Source: Azospirillum sp. RU38E (lineage in GTDB: Bacteria; Pseudomonadota; Alphaproteobacteria; Azospirillales; Azospirillaceae). Taken from it: 64,000 bases of DNA. Positions 25,375 through 34,111 of the stretch are shown here, one piece after another. Numbering within the stretch: position 1 is the first letter of the stretch; every line of letters begins with the position of its first letter. Both the position numbers and the translations under genes were made by a program. Location of the stretch: assembly GCF_900188385.1 (NCBI RefSeq), contig NZ_FZOI01000004.1:248001-312000 (forward strand), read 5' to 3'. The notes beneath the pieces were generated by a model, which ran no database searches, was not told the DNA's origin, and saw nothing but the letters and a program-made list of their open reading frames with translations.

Positions 25375-27738
25375 TTGCGTCTTCTGCCGGTTTCCGCCCT
25401 TGCCCTGCTGCTGACCGTGCCGCCAGCCCTGGCGGCCGAGGGGGGAATTGCCGTTCCGGCCGGTCCCCTGGGCGGCGCGCTGGCCGCCCTGTCACAGCAG
25501 ACGGGCATTTCCATCGGCGGGGATCAGCCGCTGGCGGGGCGGCACAGCCCCGGTGCCAGCGGCGCCTTGAGCCCCGAACAAGCGCTGACCCAGCTGCTGG
25601 CCGGGACCGGGCTGGGCTTCCGCAAGGTCGGCCCCGGTGCCTTTCGCCTGGAAGTCTTGGCCCCCCCGCACGTGCGGCCCGCCGCCGCACGCCCGGCGGT
25701 GGTGCCAATGGAATCCATCATCGTCACCGCGACCAAGCGTGGGGCCGATCCGGCCAGCCTGCCCGTTTCTGTGGGCTGGCTGACAGCGGCCGATCTGGCC
25801 CGGCTTGGCACGTCTGACCCGGATGCCGCCCTGCCCCTGCTGGGCGGGGTGGGCAGCACGCATCTGGGGCCGGGGCGAAACAAGCTGGCGATCCGTGGCC
25901 TGTCCGACAGCGCCTTCACCGGCCAGACCCAAGCGACGGTGGGCCTGTATCTGGATAATGCCAAGGTCAATTACAATGCGCCCGACCCGCATCTGCACCT
26001 GATCGATGTGGACCGGGTGGAGGTGCTGCGCGGGCCCCAGGGCACGCTGTATGGCGGTGGCTCCATCGGCGGCATCCTGCGCATCGTGCCGGCGGCCCCC
26101 GACCTGTCGGAGCGGTCTGCACAAGCCCGGCTTTATGGCAGCCTGACCCGCAGCGGCGCCCCCGGCGGCGGGGTGGAGGCGGTGTTAAACCAGCCGCTGC
26201 TGACCGACCGGCTGGGAATGCGGCTGGCGCTTTATGCGGAACGGGAAGGCGGGGTGATCGATACGGCGGGCCGGCATAATATCGACCGCACCGACATGCA
26301 GGGCGGCCGCGCCCTGTTCACCCTGATCCCGGCGGAGGATTGGCGGCTGGAACTGGGCGGCACCTATCAACTGATCGACACCGATGACAGCCATTATATC
26401 CAGGGGCGGCGCGGCTGCTGCACCCGCGCCGCGCAACTGGCCGAACCGCATGACAATGATTTCGACGAGGCGCATGTCACCCTGACCGGCAGCCTGCCCT
26501 TTGCCCAGCTGCACAGCACCACCGCCTTTGTGCGGCACGAGATTGACAGTTTTTATGATGCCAGCACGGCGGTGCCAGCCCTGGCCGGGCTGCCCGCCCA
26601 GCCCGCCCTGTTTCATGAGGCGCAATTATCCCGGCTCTGGACCCATGAAACCCGGCTGACCAGTGATAATGATGAGGATGCTGCCATCCGCTGGCTGGGC
26701 GGGCTGCACCTGTCGCAGCAGACGGCGCAATCCAGCCGCCGCCTGACCAAGGCGGCCACCCTTGGCAGCGACCTGTGGCGGCGCGACCGTGATGATACGG
26801 TGAAGGAAGCGGCCTTGTTCGGGGAATTATCCTGGCGCTTTCTCCCCCACTGGACCCTGACGACCGGCGGCCGCCTGTTCCATGTGGCGCAGGAGGTGGA
26901 GGCCAAGGCCCTGGCCCCCGCCGCATCGGTGGCCGAGACGGAAGGATACGCCAAGGAAACGGATTACACCCCCAAACTGGCCGTGACCTGGCACCCTTGG
27001 GAGGGTGCCAGCTTCTATGCCCAGATGACGGAGGGGTACCGGCCCGGCGGCATCAATATTGAAGAGGCCGGGCAAGGCCCGGCTGACGATTACCGGGCCG
27101 CACGCTTCGGCACCGATGAGCTGTGGAATTATGAACTGGGCACCAAACTATCGCTCTGGCAGGGGCGGCTGGCCCTGGATGCCGCCATTTTCCATGCGCG
27201 CTGGCGCAATATCCAGACCGATCAGTTGCGCGCCGATGGGCTGACCGTCACCACCAATGCCGGGGATGGCAGCAATACCGGGATTGAGATCGCCCCCCGC
27301 CTGCATCTGGGCCCCTGGCGGCTGGATGCGACCGTGATCCTGAACGACCCGGAACTGACCCGCGTTGCCCCCGCCTTTGCCGGCCGGACGGAAGGGGGCC
27401 TTCCCGGTGCCGCCCATCTCAGCGGCAGTGCCAGCCTTTCCTGGCAGGGGGCCATCAGCGATCAGGCGCATCTGCTGGCAGCGCTCGATTACACCCATAC
27501 CGGCCGCACCCACCTGACCTTCAGCAACACCATCCGCCAGGGCCCGGTCAATCAGCTGAACGGACGGCTGAAACTGGCGGGGAACGGCGGCTGGTCGCTG
27601 GGTCTGGCGGTGGATAATATCCTGGACAGCGACGCCAACCAGTTCGCCTATGGCAATCCCTTCACCCTGCCCGCCGGCCCCCAGACCACCCCGCTGCGCC
27701 CGCGCACTTTCAGGCTCAGCATCGGCTGGGAGCAATAG
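25375..27738 (+). CDS. TonB-dependent transducer with N-terminal STN domain
   Basis: Outer-membrane receptor of 787 residues, starting at TTG. Signal peptide to AA-EG (about 21), an STN signalling domain (about 22-100, GGALAALSQQTGISI), TonB-box-like ESIIVTATK (about 118), plug with EVLRGPQGTLYGGGSIGG, and a 22-strand-type barrel ending FRLSIGWEQ. The last residue is Gln, not the usual aromatic. FecI and FecR lie immediately upstream, so it both imports and signals. The ligand, probably a ferric siderophore or other metal chelate, cannot be told from sequence. Confidence 0.9.
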   Translation: MRLLPVSALALLLTVPPALAAEGGIAVPAGPLGGALAALSQQTGISIGGDQPLAGRHSPGASGALSPEQALTQLLAGTGLGFRKVGPGAFRLEVLAPPHVRPAAARPAVVPMESIIVTATKRGADPASLPVSVGWLTAADLARLGTSDPDAALPLLGGVGSTHLGPGRNKLAIRGLSDSAFTGQTQATVGLYLDNAKVNYNAPDPHLHLIDVDRVEVLRGPQGTLYGGGSIGGILRIVPAAPDLSERSAQARLYGSLTRSGAPGGGVEAVLNQPLLTDRLGMRLALYAEREGGVIDTAGRHNIDRTDMQGGRALFTLIPAEDWRLELGGTYQLIDTDDSHYIQGRRGCCTRAAQLAEPHDNDFDEAHVTLTGSLPFAQLHSTTAFVRHEIDSFYDASTAVPALAGLPAQPALFHEAQLSRLWTHETRLTSDNDEDAAIRWLGGLHLSQQTAQSSRRLTKAATLGSDLWRRDRDDTVKEAALFGELSWRFLPHWTLTTGGRLFHVAQEVEAKALAPAASVAETEGYAKETDYTPKLAVTWHPWEGASFYAQMTEGYRPGGINIEEAGQGPADDYRAARFGTDELWNYELGTKLSLWQGRLALDAAIFHARWRNIQTDQLRADGLTVTTNAGDGSNTGIEIAPRLHLGPWRLDATVILNDPELTRVAPAFAGRTEGGLPGAAHLSGSASLSWQGAISDQAHLLAALDYTHTGRTHLTFSNTIRQGPVNQLNGRLKLAGNGGWSLGLAVDNILDSDANQFAYGNPFTLPAGPQTTPLRPRTFRLSIGWEQ

Positions 27739-27771
27739 GCGGGGTGCCCATGCGGCCCGCCTTGCCAGCGC

Positions 27772-29001
27772 TCACACAAGCACATCCTTCAACGCTATCG
27801 TCACATCCGCCAATTGCTCCGCCGGGACCCTGGCCCCGGCGGCCACCAGCGCCTTGCCCTGCATGAAATCCCGTGCGGCATTGACGCAATCCAGCGCAAT
27901 CACCCGGCCGTCGCGCAGATAGACCACCGCGAAACTGCGCGACGCCGGATCGCCGCGCAACACCGTCTGATCATGGCCGATGGACAGACCCACGGTCTGC
28001 AGGCGCAGATCATACTGGTTCGACCAGAAAGTCGGCACGCCCGGCACCCCGGCCTCGCCGCCGGTCAGGTGCCGGGCGACGATGGCGGCCTGGTCCATGG
28101 CATTCTGCACAGATTCAATGCGCACCCGCGCACCGGCGGCATAGGCACTGACCTGCGCCGCACAATCGCCGATGGCATAGATATCCGGCAGGCTGGTCCT
28201 GCATTGTGCATCAACATCCACACCATTGCCCCCCGCCGCCCCGGCCGCCAGCAGGGGGGCAACGGCGGGCACGATGCCGATCCCGGCAATCACCAGATCG
28301 GCCGGCACCAGGGTGCCATCGGCCAGCGTCACCGCCGCCACCCGTCCCCCCTGTCCAGACAGGCCGGACACGCTGACGCCCAAACGGAGATCGACACCCT
28401 GTGCCCTGTGTTCCTGGGCATAGAAGTGGGAGAGCGGTTCCCCCGCCACACGGGCCAGCACCCTGTCCTGTGCCTCCAGCAGGGTGACCGGCTTACCGGC
28501 CTTGCGCAGCACGGCGGCGGCCTCCAGCCCGATATAGCCGCCGCCGATCACCACCACCCGCTGCACATCGGGCAGTTCCGCCCGCAGCCGGTCGACATCG
28601 GATCGGGTGCGGATGGTATGAATGCCGGCCAGATCGCCACCCGGGCAGGTCAGGCGCCGCGCCGGCCCGCCGGCAGCCCAGACCAACGTGCCATAAAGCT
28701 GCTCCGCCCCGTCATCGGTGGTGACAAGGTGGCGGGCCGGATCGATGGAGACGACCCGGCGGCCCAGTTGGAACGCCACCCCGCGTTCCGCCCACAAGCC
28801 GGCTGGGCGCAGCAGAAGACGGTCAAAAGCCTTGTCGCCGGCCAGATAATCCTTGGACAAGGGCGGCCGTTCATAGGGAAGATCGGCTTCTTCACCGATC
28901 AGTGTGATGGTGCCGGCGAATTGCTGCTGGCGCAGCGCCAGGGCCAATTGGGCGCCCGCATGGCCGGCCCCGACAATCACCACATCCCTTGACTGCATCA
29001 C
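27772..29001 (-). CDS. FAD-dependent ferredoxin/rubredoxin reductase-like oxidoreductase
   Basis: A 409-residue flavoprotein. [14 protein letters not shown] binds [16 protein letters not shown] is the family signature, [17 protein letters not shown] binds NAD(P)H, and IYAIGDCA is the second FAD motif. The C-terminal domain ([14 protein letters not shown]) matches BphA4/ThcD/CamA-type reductases that feed electrons to a ferredoxin. No ferredoxin or P450 gene is adjacent. It lies in the segment bounded by the SDR copies and could supply electrons to the diiron oxidase domain; that link is speculation. Confidence 0.9.
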   Translation of the reverse strand: MMQSRDVVIVGAGHAGAQLALALRQQQFAGTITLIGEEADLPYERPPLSKDYLAGDKAFDRLLLRPAGLWAERGVAFQLGRRVVSIDPARHLVTTDDGAEQLYGTLVWAAGGPARRLTCPGGDLAGIHTIRTRSDVDRLRAELPDVQRVVVIGGGYIGLEAAAVLRKAGKPVTLLEAQDRVLARVAGEPLSHFYAQEHRAQGVDLRLGVSVSGLSGQGGRVAAVTLADGTLVPADLVIAGIGIVPAVAPLLAAGAAGGNGVDVDAQCRTSLPDIYAIGDCAAQVSAYAAGARVRIESVQNAMDQAAIVARHLTGGEAGVPGVPTFWSNQYDLRLQTVGLSIGHDQTVLRGDPASRSFAVVYLRDGRVIALDCVNAARDFMQGKALVAAGARVPAEQLADVTIALKDVLV

Positions 29002-29115
29002 CCTTGGTCCTCCTCCCTATCGCCCGGTATTGTTCCAGGTTCGATCATCCGGTGCGATGTTTCTGCACACGCCTTCCAGCCGGGCATTGACCATCAACTG
29101 GCAGGATGGAGGGGA

Positions 29116-29144
29116 CATAGCGGTTCGATAACCGACACTGTCAA
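29116..29144 (-). promoter_or_regulatory. Possible promoter of the ferredoxin-reductase gene
   Basis: On the minus strand TTGACA (29144-29139) is followed after 17 bp by GCTATG (29121-29116), about 115 bases before the start codon. The -35 is perfect but the -10 is poor. Confidence 0.35.
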
Positions 29145-29201
29145 GAAGATCATTCTCCCGCTCACCATCGCACCCGGTTTCTACTCATCGCACATTGGCG
29201 A

Positions 29202-29963
29202 TCACCCCTTGCGCGGTGCCCGCATCAGCGCACGATCCACAAGCCCCGGCGGTAGCACGCCCAGCAGCCAGGAGACGCCATAGGTGGGCAAAGGGAAGGC
29301 GATGCGGGCGGGATTGCGGGTCAGGCGCTGGCGGATCAGTCGGGCCGCCGGTGCGGCCTGCATCAGGAAGGGCATGGGGAAACGGTTCTTCGCCGTGATG
29401 CGGCTGACCACGAAGCCGGGGCAGATCACCGTCACGCCCACGCCTTGCGGGGCCAGGTCCAGCCGCAGCGCCTCTCCATAAACCCGCACCGCCGCCTTTG
29501 ACCCGCAATAGGATGCCGCCCCCGGCAGGCCCCGGAAACTGGCCAGCGAGGCCATCAGGGCAATCTGCCCCCTTCCCCGCGCCGTCATGGCGGGGATCAG
29601 CGGATGGATGCTGTTCAGCACCCCATCCAGATTGACGGCAAAAATCTCCCGCGATTGTTCAGCACTTTCCACCGCCCCGCCGCTGCCCGCCGAAATGCCG
29701 GCATTGGCGATGGCCAGATCGATGGGCGCTTCGCCATCGCGGGCGGCCAGCCAATCCGCCATGGCGGTGCGGTCGGCCACATTCAGCACATCCGCCGTCA
29801 CCAGCGCCCCCTTGGCCCGGCAGGCATCCGCCACCGAGGCCAGCCGCCCTGCATCCCGCCCGGTCAGCGATAACCGGATGCCGGGGCCAGCATAATCCAG
29901 CGCCAAAGCCTCCCCAATACCGCTGGAAGCGCCGGTGATCATGATATGGGCGGGGTTGCGCAT
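29202..29963 (-). CDS. Short-chain dehydrogenase/reductase (intact copy)
   Basis: A 253-residue classical SDR with TGASSGIGEALA, NAGISAGSG, the catalytic Ser (MASLASFRG) and YCGSKAAVRVYGEAL. The C-terminus is hydrophobic (YGVSWLLGVLPPGL), as in membrane-associated SDRs. The ATG at 29963 has AGGAAGG upstream. Its 3' 468 bases are duplicated at 18745-19212 in the same orientation. The substrate is unknown. It is divergent from yicC. Confidence 0.88.
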   Translation of the reverse strand: MRNPAHIMITGASSGIGEALALDYAGPGIRLSLTGRDAGRLASVADACRAKGALVTADVLNVADRTAMADWLAARDGEAPIDLAIANAGISAGSGGAVESAEQSREIFAVNLDGVLNSIHPLIPAMTARGRGQIALMASLASFRGLPGAASYCGSKAAVRVYGEALRLDLAPQGVGVTVICPGFVVSRITAKNRFPMPFLMQAAPAARLIRQRLTRNPARIAFPLPTYGVSWLLGVLPPGLVDRALMRAPRKG

Positions 29964-30119
29964 GGGGTGCCTTCCTGCAAAACGGAAGCTGCATAGGAGC
30001 AAATCACACCGCCAACGTCACCCTTTCCCTGCCGCCATCCCTTGTTGATGGCGGCCAAGGGCGATATAAACCGCCGCAATCCTTTTGTTTTTCCTGTCCC
30101 CCGCGCCCAAGGGTTCCGC

Positions 30120-31037
30120 ATGAACGCCCAAGCCCCCCGTCACAGCGCCAAGGGTGCTGTCACCAGCATGACCGGATTCGCCCGCGCCGATGGCGCGGCC
30201 CCCCGTGTGCAATGGGTGGTGGAGGCGCGCAGCGTCAATGGCAAGGGCCGCGACCTGCGTTGCCGCCTGCCCCAGGGGCTGGATGGGCTGGAACCCGCCA
30301 TCCGCGCGGCGGTAGAGGCCCGCATCACCCGTGGCAATGTCAATGTCGCGCTGAACCTGACCCGCACGGAAACCACCGGCGCCTTGCGTATCAACCGCGA
30401 CCTGCTGGCCCAGGTGCTGGAACTGGCCCGCGACATTGCCGGCCCCGACGCCCCGCCGCCCTCCATCGACACGCTGTTGTCGGTGCGCGGCGTGATCGAC
30501 AGCGGGGAGACGCAGGAGACGGAGGAGGAGCGCGCCGCCCTGGAAAAAGCCATCGCCGCCACGGTGACGGTCGCCATCGACCGGCTGGTCACCGCCCGCA
30601 CGGCAGAGGGCGCGCATCTGGCGACCGTACTGACGAACCATCTGGCGGAGATCGAACGGCTGACCGATGCCGCCGCCGCCACCGCCTGTTTGCAACCGGA
30701 AGCCCTGCGCGGTCGTCTGCGCCAGCAGATCGCCGCCCTGCTGGATGCCGTGCCGGCCCTGGCGGAAGAACGGCTGGCGCAGGAGGCCGCCTTGCTGATC
30801 AGCAAAGCCGATGTGCGGGAGGAGCTGGACCGGCTGCGCGCCCATATCGCCCAGGCCCGCGCCATGCTGGCCGATGGCGGTGCCATCGGCCGCCGGCTGG
30901 ATTTCCTCTGCCAGGAATTCAACCGGGAGGCCAACACGCTCTGTTCCAAATCCGCCGACGTGGATCTGACCCGCATCGGCATGGACCTGAAAGCCGTGAT
31001 CGAACAGTTCCGTGAACAGGTGCAGAATATTGAGTGA
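30120..31037 (+). CDS. yicC: YicC-family endoribonuclease
   Basis: A 305-residue cytoplasmic protein. The N-terminal domain begins SMTGFARADG and includes VEARSVNGKGRDLRCRLP; the C-terminal DUF1732 part ends with RRLDFLCQEFNREANTLCSKS and DLTRIGMDLKAVIEQFREQVQNIE, all diagnostic. E. coli YicC is an RNase acting in small-RNA turnover. Placement just before gmk is conserved in many proteobacteria. The ATG at 30120 is preferred over in-frame codons upstream because conserved sequence starts just after it. Confidence 0.93.
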   Translation: MNAQAPRHSAKGAVTSMTGFARADGAAPRVQWVVEARSVNGKGRDLRCRLPQGLDGLEPAIRAAVEARITRGNVNVALNLTRTETTGALRINRDLLAQVLELARDIAGPDAPPPSIDTLLSVRGVIDSGETQETEEERAALEKAIAATVTVAIDRLVTARTAEGAHLATVLTNHLAEIERLTDAAAATACLQPEALRGRLRQQIAALLDAVPALAEERLAQEAALLISKADVREELDRLRAHIAQARAMLADGGAIGRRLDFLCQEFNREANTLCSKSADVDLTRIGMDLKAVIEQFREQVQNIE

Positions 31038-31085
31038 GGGTGTGGTTGGATAATAATGAGCAACCACACCGCACCAAGAATTTAA

Positions 31086-31175
31086 CTGCCTCCCCCGCGA
31101 AAGCGGGGGTCCAGGGGGGCAGGCACCCAGCGTTGGGATAATCCCCCTGGTTCCCCGCTTCCGCGGGGAAGGCAG
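31086..31175. repeat. REP/BIME-like inverted pair, copy A
   Basis: CTGCC then the hairpin CCCCCGCGAAAGCGGGGG and GTCCAGGGG, a 30-base spacer, then the inverted counterpart with CCCCGCTTCCGCGGGG and GGCAG. The first hairpin has a GAAA tetraloop. Sits between yicC and gmk. Confidence 0.8.
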
Positions 31176-31260
31176 CTCTTTATGCAAATGTCACCCCAGT
31201 GACCCCAGCGGTTACTGTCGGGTTACGTAGCTCCCCCCCAACCAAAGGCCCCCTTCTCCC

Positions 31261-31929
31261 ATGTCCACCCCGTCCGCCGCCCCCGTCACTGCCCGTTCCC
31301 AGGTTCGCCGCCGGGGTTTGATGCTGGTGCTGTCCTCCCCCTCTGGTGCCGGCAAATCCACCATTTCCAAGCGGATGCTGGCGCTGGATGCCAACCTGTC
31401 CATGTCCGTATCCGTCACCACCCGCCCGATGCGGCCGGGGGAAGTTGACGGCAAGGATTATTACTTCATCGACAAGGCAGCGTTCGAAGCGCGGGTGGCG
31501 CGTGGGGAGCTGCTGGAACATGCCCAGGTCTTCACCAACTATTACGGCACGCCCAAGGGCCCGGTGGAAGACGCGCTGCGCGCCGGGCGCGACGTGCTGT
31601 TCGATATTGACTGGCAGGGCACCCAGCAGCTCAGCGAATCCGCCGGCGATGATCTGGTGCGCATCTTCATCCTGCCGCCCAGTGCGGCGGAACTGGAGCG
31701 TCGGCTGACCAACCGGGGCCAGGATACGGCCGAGGTGATCGCCCACCGCATGGCCAAGGCCAATGACGAGATGAGCCATTGGTCCGAATATGATTATGTG
31801 ATCGTGAATGAGGATGTGGAGGTCAGCGTGGCCGCCGTGCAGGCCATCCTGACCGCCGAACGACTGAAGCGCCGCCGTCAGGTGGGCCTGACGGAATTCG
31901 TCCGGGCGCTTCAGGTGGGCCAGGGCTGA
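31261..31929 (+). CDS. gmk: Guanylate kinase
   Basis: ATP-dependent phosphorylation of GMP to GDP. The 222 residues carry P-loop SSPSGAGKSTIS (about 25-36), the GMP-binding VSVTTRPMRPGEVDGKDYYF and FDIDWQGTQQL, and lid residues ERRLTNRGQD. The N-terminus is about 18 residues longer than in E. coli. Downstream of yicC but separated from it by a REP-like element. Confidence 0.96.
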   Translation: MSTPSAAPVTARSQVRRRGLMLVLSSPSGAGKSTISKRMLALDANLSMSVSVTTRPMRPGEVDGKDYYFIDKAAFEARVARGELLEHAQVFTNYYGTPKGPVEDALRAGRDVLFDIDWQGTQQLSESAGDDLVRIFILPPSAAELERRLTNRGQDTAEVIAHRMAKANDEMSHWSEYDYVIVNEDVEVSVAAVQAILTAERLKRRRQVGLTEFVRALQVGQG

Positions 31930-32036
31930 AAGCTACAGAGACCCGTTAGGCACGCCTGAAAATCTGTGTCCCTTCACTGTCGGGCTGACCTTTGCCTTCC
32001 CCATGGTGCGGTCCATGGGTGCTGGTTAGGGTTTCG

Positions 32037-32144
32037 CACCTTCGCTGCCTCCCCCGCGAAAGCGGGGGTCCAGGGCCAAGGGAACCAAAGCGTTGGTCTG
32101 GTGGCCCCTGGGTCCCCGCTTTCGCGGGGAAGGCAGCGAAGGTG
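32037..32144. repeat. REP/BIME-like inverted pair, copy B
   Basis: CACCTTCGCTGCC at one end pairs with GGCAGCGAAGGTG at the other. Inside are CCCCCGCGAAAGCGGGGG and the facing CCCCGCTTTCGCGGGG. Lies between the convergent gmk and tlyA, where it could terminate both. Confidence 0.8.
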
Positions 32145-32219
32145 CAAGAGGTTAACCTAACCCCTATGGGACGCAGCATGGGTGACGGTAAGGATGCAGT
32201 AAAACTCTGATTCAGCCGG

Positions 32220-33008
32220 TCACTGAACCGCCGGGAGCCCCTCCCGCCGGCCGCCGATCAGGAATTCCTTGTTCCCCTCCGGCCCGGTGATGGGGCTTTC
32301 GGCGATGCCCAGCACGGTCCAGCCGGGCTGGGCGGCCAGCCAGGCGCTGATGCGGTCGCAGACTTCCTGGTGCAGTTCCGGTTCGCGCACCACCCCGCCC
32401 TTGCCGACGCGGCCCTTGCCCACCTCAAACTGCGGTTTGATCAGAGCCACCAGAAAGGCACCCGGCCGCGTCAGCGCCATCGCTGCCGGCAGCACGGTTT
32501 CCAGCCCGATGAAGCTGGCATCGCAGACCACGATATCCAGCGGGTCGGGCACCTGTTCGGCGGTCAGATGGCGGGCGTTGGTTTTCTCCATCACCACCAC
32601 GCGGGCATCTTCGCGCAGCTTCCAGGCCAATTGGCCATGGCCGACATCGACGGCATAGACCTTGGCAGCCCCGCGCGTCAGCAGCACATCGGTGAAGCCG
32701 CCGGTGGAGGCGCCGACATCCATGGCCACCATGCCGGTCGGATCGATGCCGAACTGGTCCAGCCCCTTCACCAGCTTCAACCCGCCCCGGCTGACCCAGG
32801 GATGGTCCTGGCCCTTGACATGCAGGGCCTGATCTTCGGGCACCTGATCGCCGGCCTTGTCGATGCGGCGCGTATCGGCATAGACCAGCCCGGCCAGGAT
32901 CAGGGCCTGGGCCTTGGACCGGCTTTCGGCTAATCCGCGATCAACCAAAGCCTGATCGACCCTCACTTTTGGCACTTTGGACATAGGCTTGGACTTCGTG
33001 GTAATCAT
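32220..33008 (-). CDS. tlyA: TlyA-family rRNA 2'-O-methyltransferase
   Basis: A 262-residue protein with an N-terminal S4 RNA-binding domain (RVDQALVDRGLAESRSKAQALILAGLV) and a FtsJ-like SAM methyltransferase domain (VAMDVGASTGGFTDVLL, DIVVCDASFI, ALIKPQFEVG with the catalytic Lys). TlyA proteins methylate 16S/23S rRNA; some are called hemolysin A for historical reasons. The start may instead be the ATG at 32984, which begins closer to the S4 domain. Confidence 0.92.
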   Translation of the reverse strand: MITTKSKPMSKVPKVRVDQALVDRGLAESRSKAQALILAGLVYADTRRIDKAGDQVPEDQALHVKGQDHPWVSRGGLKLVKGLDQFGIDPTGMVAMDVGASTGGFTDVLLTRGAAKVYAVDVGHGQLAWKLREDARVVVMEKTNARHLTAEQVPDPLDIVVCDASFIGLETVLPAAMALTRPGAFLVALIKPQFEVGKGRVGKGGVVREPELHQEVCDRISAWLAAQPGWTVLGIAESPITGPEGNKEFLIGGRREGLPAVQ

Positions 33009-33047
33009 TCTGCCACAGGAATAGTCTTATCGAGCTGGATAAGCCAC

Positions 33048-33185
33048 ATGAAGCGCGTCATTCTCTTCGCATCTCTGACCATCGCCGCCCTTTCCCTTTC
33101 CGGCTGCAATACCGTGGAAGGCGTGGGCAAGGACATCAAAAGCGCCGGCAAGGCCATCGAAAGTGGCGCCAACGGGGCGAAGTAA
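33048..33185 (+). CDS. Entericidin-like small lipoprotein
   Basis: A 45-residue ORF too short for most gene finders. The signal peptide MKRVILFASLTIAALSLSGC ends in a lipobox (LSGC). The mature NTVEGVGKDIKSAGKAIES closely resembles entericidin A/B, whose E. coli forms are an antidote/toxin pair of stationary-phase lipoproteins. Only one is seen here. It lies between divergent tlyA and the stop of rsuA. Confidence 0.85.
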   Translation: MKRVILFASLTIAALSLSGCNTVEGVGKDIKSAGKAIESGANGAK

Positions 33186-33190
33186 GGCCC

Positions 33191-33913
33191 TTACACCGTG
33201 AGGACCGGGGATGAGGCGGTGAAGATTTTCGCTACCTCATCCGCCGCCAGCTCGCGCCATTCGCCTTCAGCCAGATCGCCCAGAACCAGCCCGCCAATAG
33301 CGTGGCGGTGCAGGCTTTCCACATGGTTGCCGACAGCGGCGAACATGCGGCGGATCTGGTGGTAACGCCCCTCCTGAATGGTCAGCCGCGCCCGCTTCTC
33401 CCCCAGCACTTCCAGGCTGGCTGGCAGCAGGGGCGTCTTCTCCGATTTCAGCATCAGCGTGCCGCTGGCAAACACCGCCGCCTCCTCCCCCGTCAGCGGG
33501 CGGGCCAGTTCCGCCTCATAGACCTTGGGCACATTGGCCTTGGGCGAGATGATGCGGTGCAGCAACTGGCCATCATCGGTCAGCAGCAACAGGCCCGTCG
33601 TGTCGCGGTCCAGCCGGCCGACAGGGGCCATGATCGGGTTGCGATATTCAAACCGCTCCGGCAACAATTCATAGACGACGCGGCCCGGATCGCTGGTGGA
33701 ACACGTATAGCCGGCCGGTTTGTGCAGCATCAGCACCGTGCCCTGCGGCGGGTCCAGCGGTTCATCGTCAATCAGGATGTCGCCATGGTCGACCTTGTCA
33801 TCGGCGGCCAGTGCGGTGCCGTCGCGCCGGGTGACACGCCCCTCCCGCAACAGCATTTTCACATCGCGCTGGCTGCCATAGCCCAGATTGGCGATCAGCC
33901 GGACGAGACGCAT
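33191..33913 (-). CDS. RsuA-family pseudouridine synthase
   Basis: A 240-residue rRNA pseudouridine synthase. The N-terminal S4 domain starts RLVRLIANLGYGSQRDVKMLL. The catalytic motif GRLDRDTTGLLLLT carries the nucleophilic Asp, and the later motif EGRYHQIRRMFAAVGNHV is conserved. Size fits RsuA, which makes pseudouridine 516 in 16S rRNA, though RluE/RluF-like specificity cannot be excluded. Confidence 0.9.
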   Translation of the reverse strand: MRLVRLIANLGYGSQRDVKMLLREGRVTRRDGTALAADDKVDHGDILIDDEPLDPPQGTVLMLHKPAGYTCSTSDPGRVVYELLPERFEYRNPIMAPVGRLDRDTTGLLLLTDDGQLLHRIISPKANVPKVYEAELARPLTGEEAAVFASGTLMLKSEKTPLLPASLEVLGEKRARLTIQEGRYHQIRRMFAAVGNHVESLHRHAIGGLVLGDLAEGEWRELAADEVAKIFTASSPVLTV

Positions 33914-33956
33914 AGGGGTATTCCTTGGGGGTGATGTGGGAGCGGCAACGCCCCCT

Positions 33957-34051
33957 GTTGCTTCCCCCGCGAAAGCGGGGGTCCAGGGGCCACGAAGAAC
34001 GACGCTCCGGTGCCCTTGGCTCCTAGACCCCCGCTTTCGCGGGGGAGGCAG
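33957..34051. repeat. REP/BIME-like inverted pair, copy C
   Basis: Same design as copies A and B: CCCCCGCGAAAGCGGGGG plus GTCCAGGGG facing CCCCCGCTTTCGCGGGGG and AGGCAG. Lies downstream of ftsE, in the 200-base gap where ftsX would be expected. Confidence 0.8.
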
Positions 34052-34111
34052 TATAGGGATGGGGACAGGTGTGTGCCAGTATGAAGCGCTGTATCTGCGC
34101 CAGCCCTCCCC

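Noticed and set aside
32220-33008. TlyA as a hemolysin
   Set aside because: The S4 plus FtsJ-like domains show an rRNA methyltransferase; the hemolysin label is historical.
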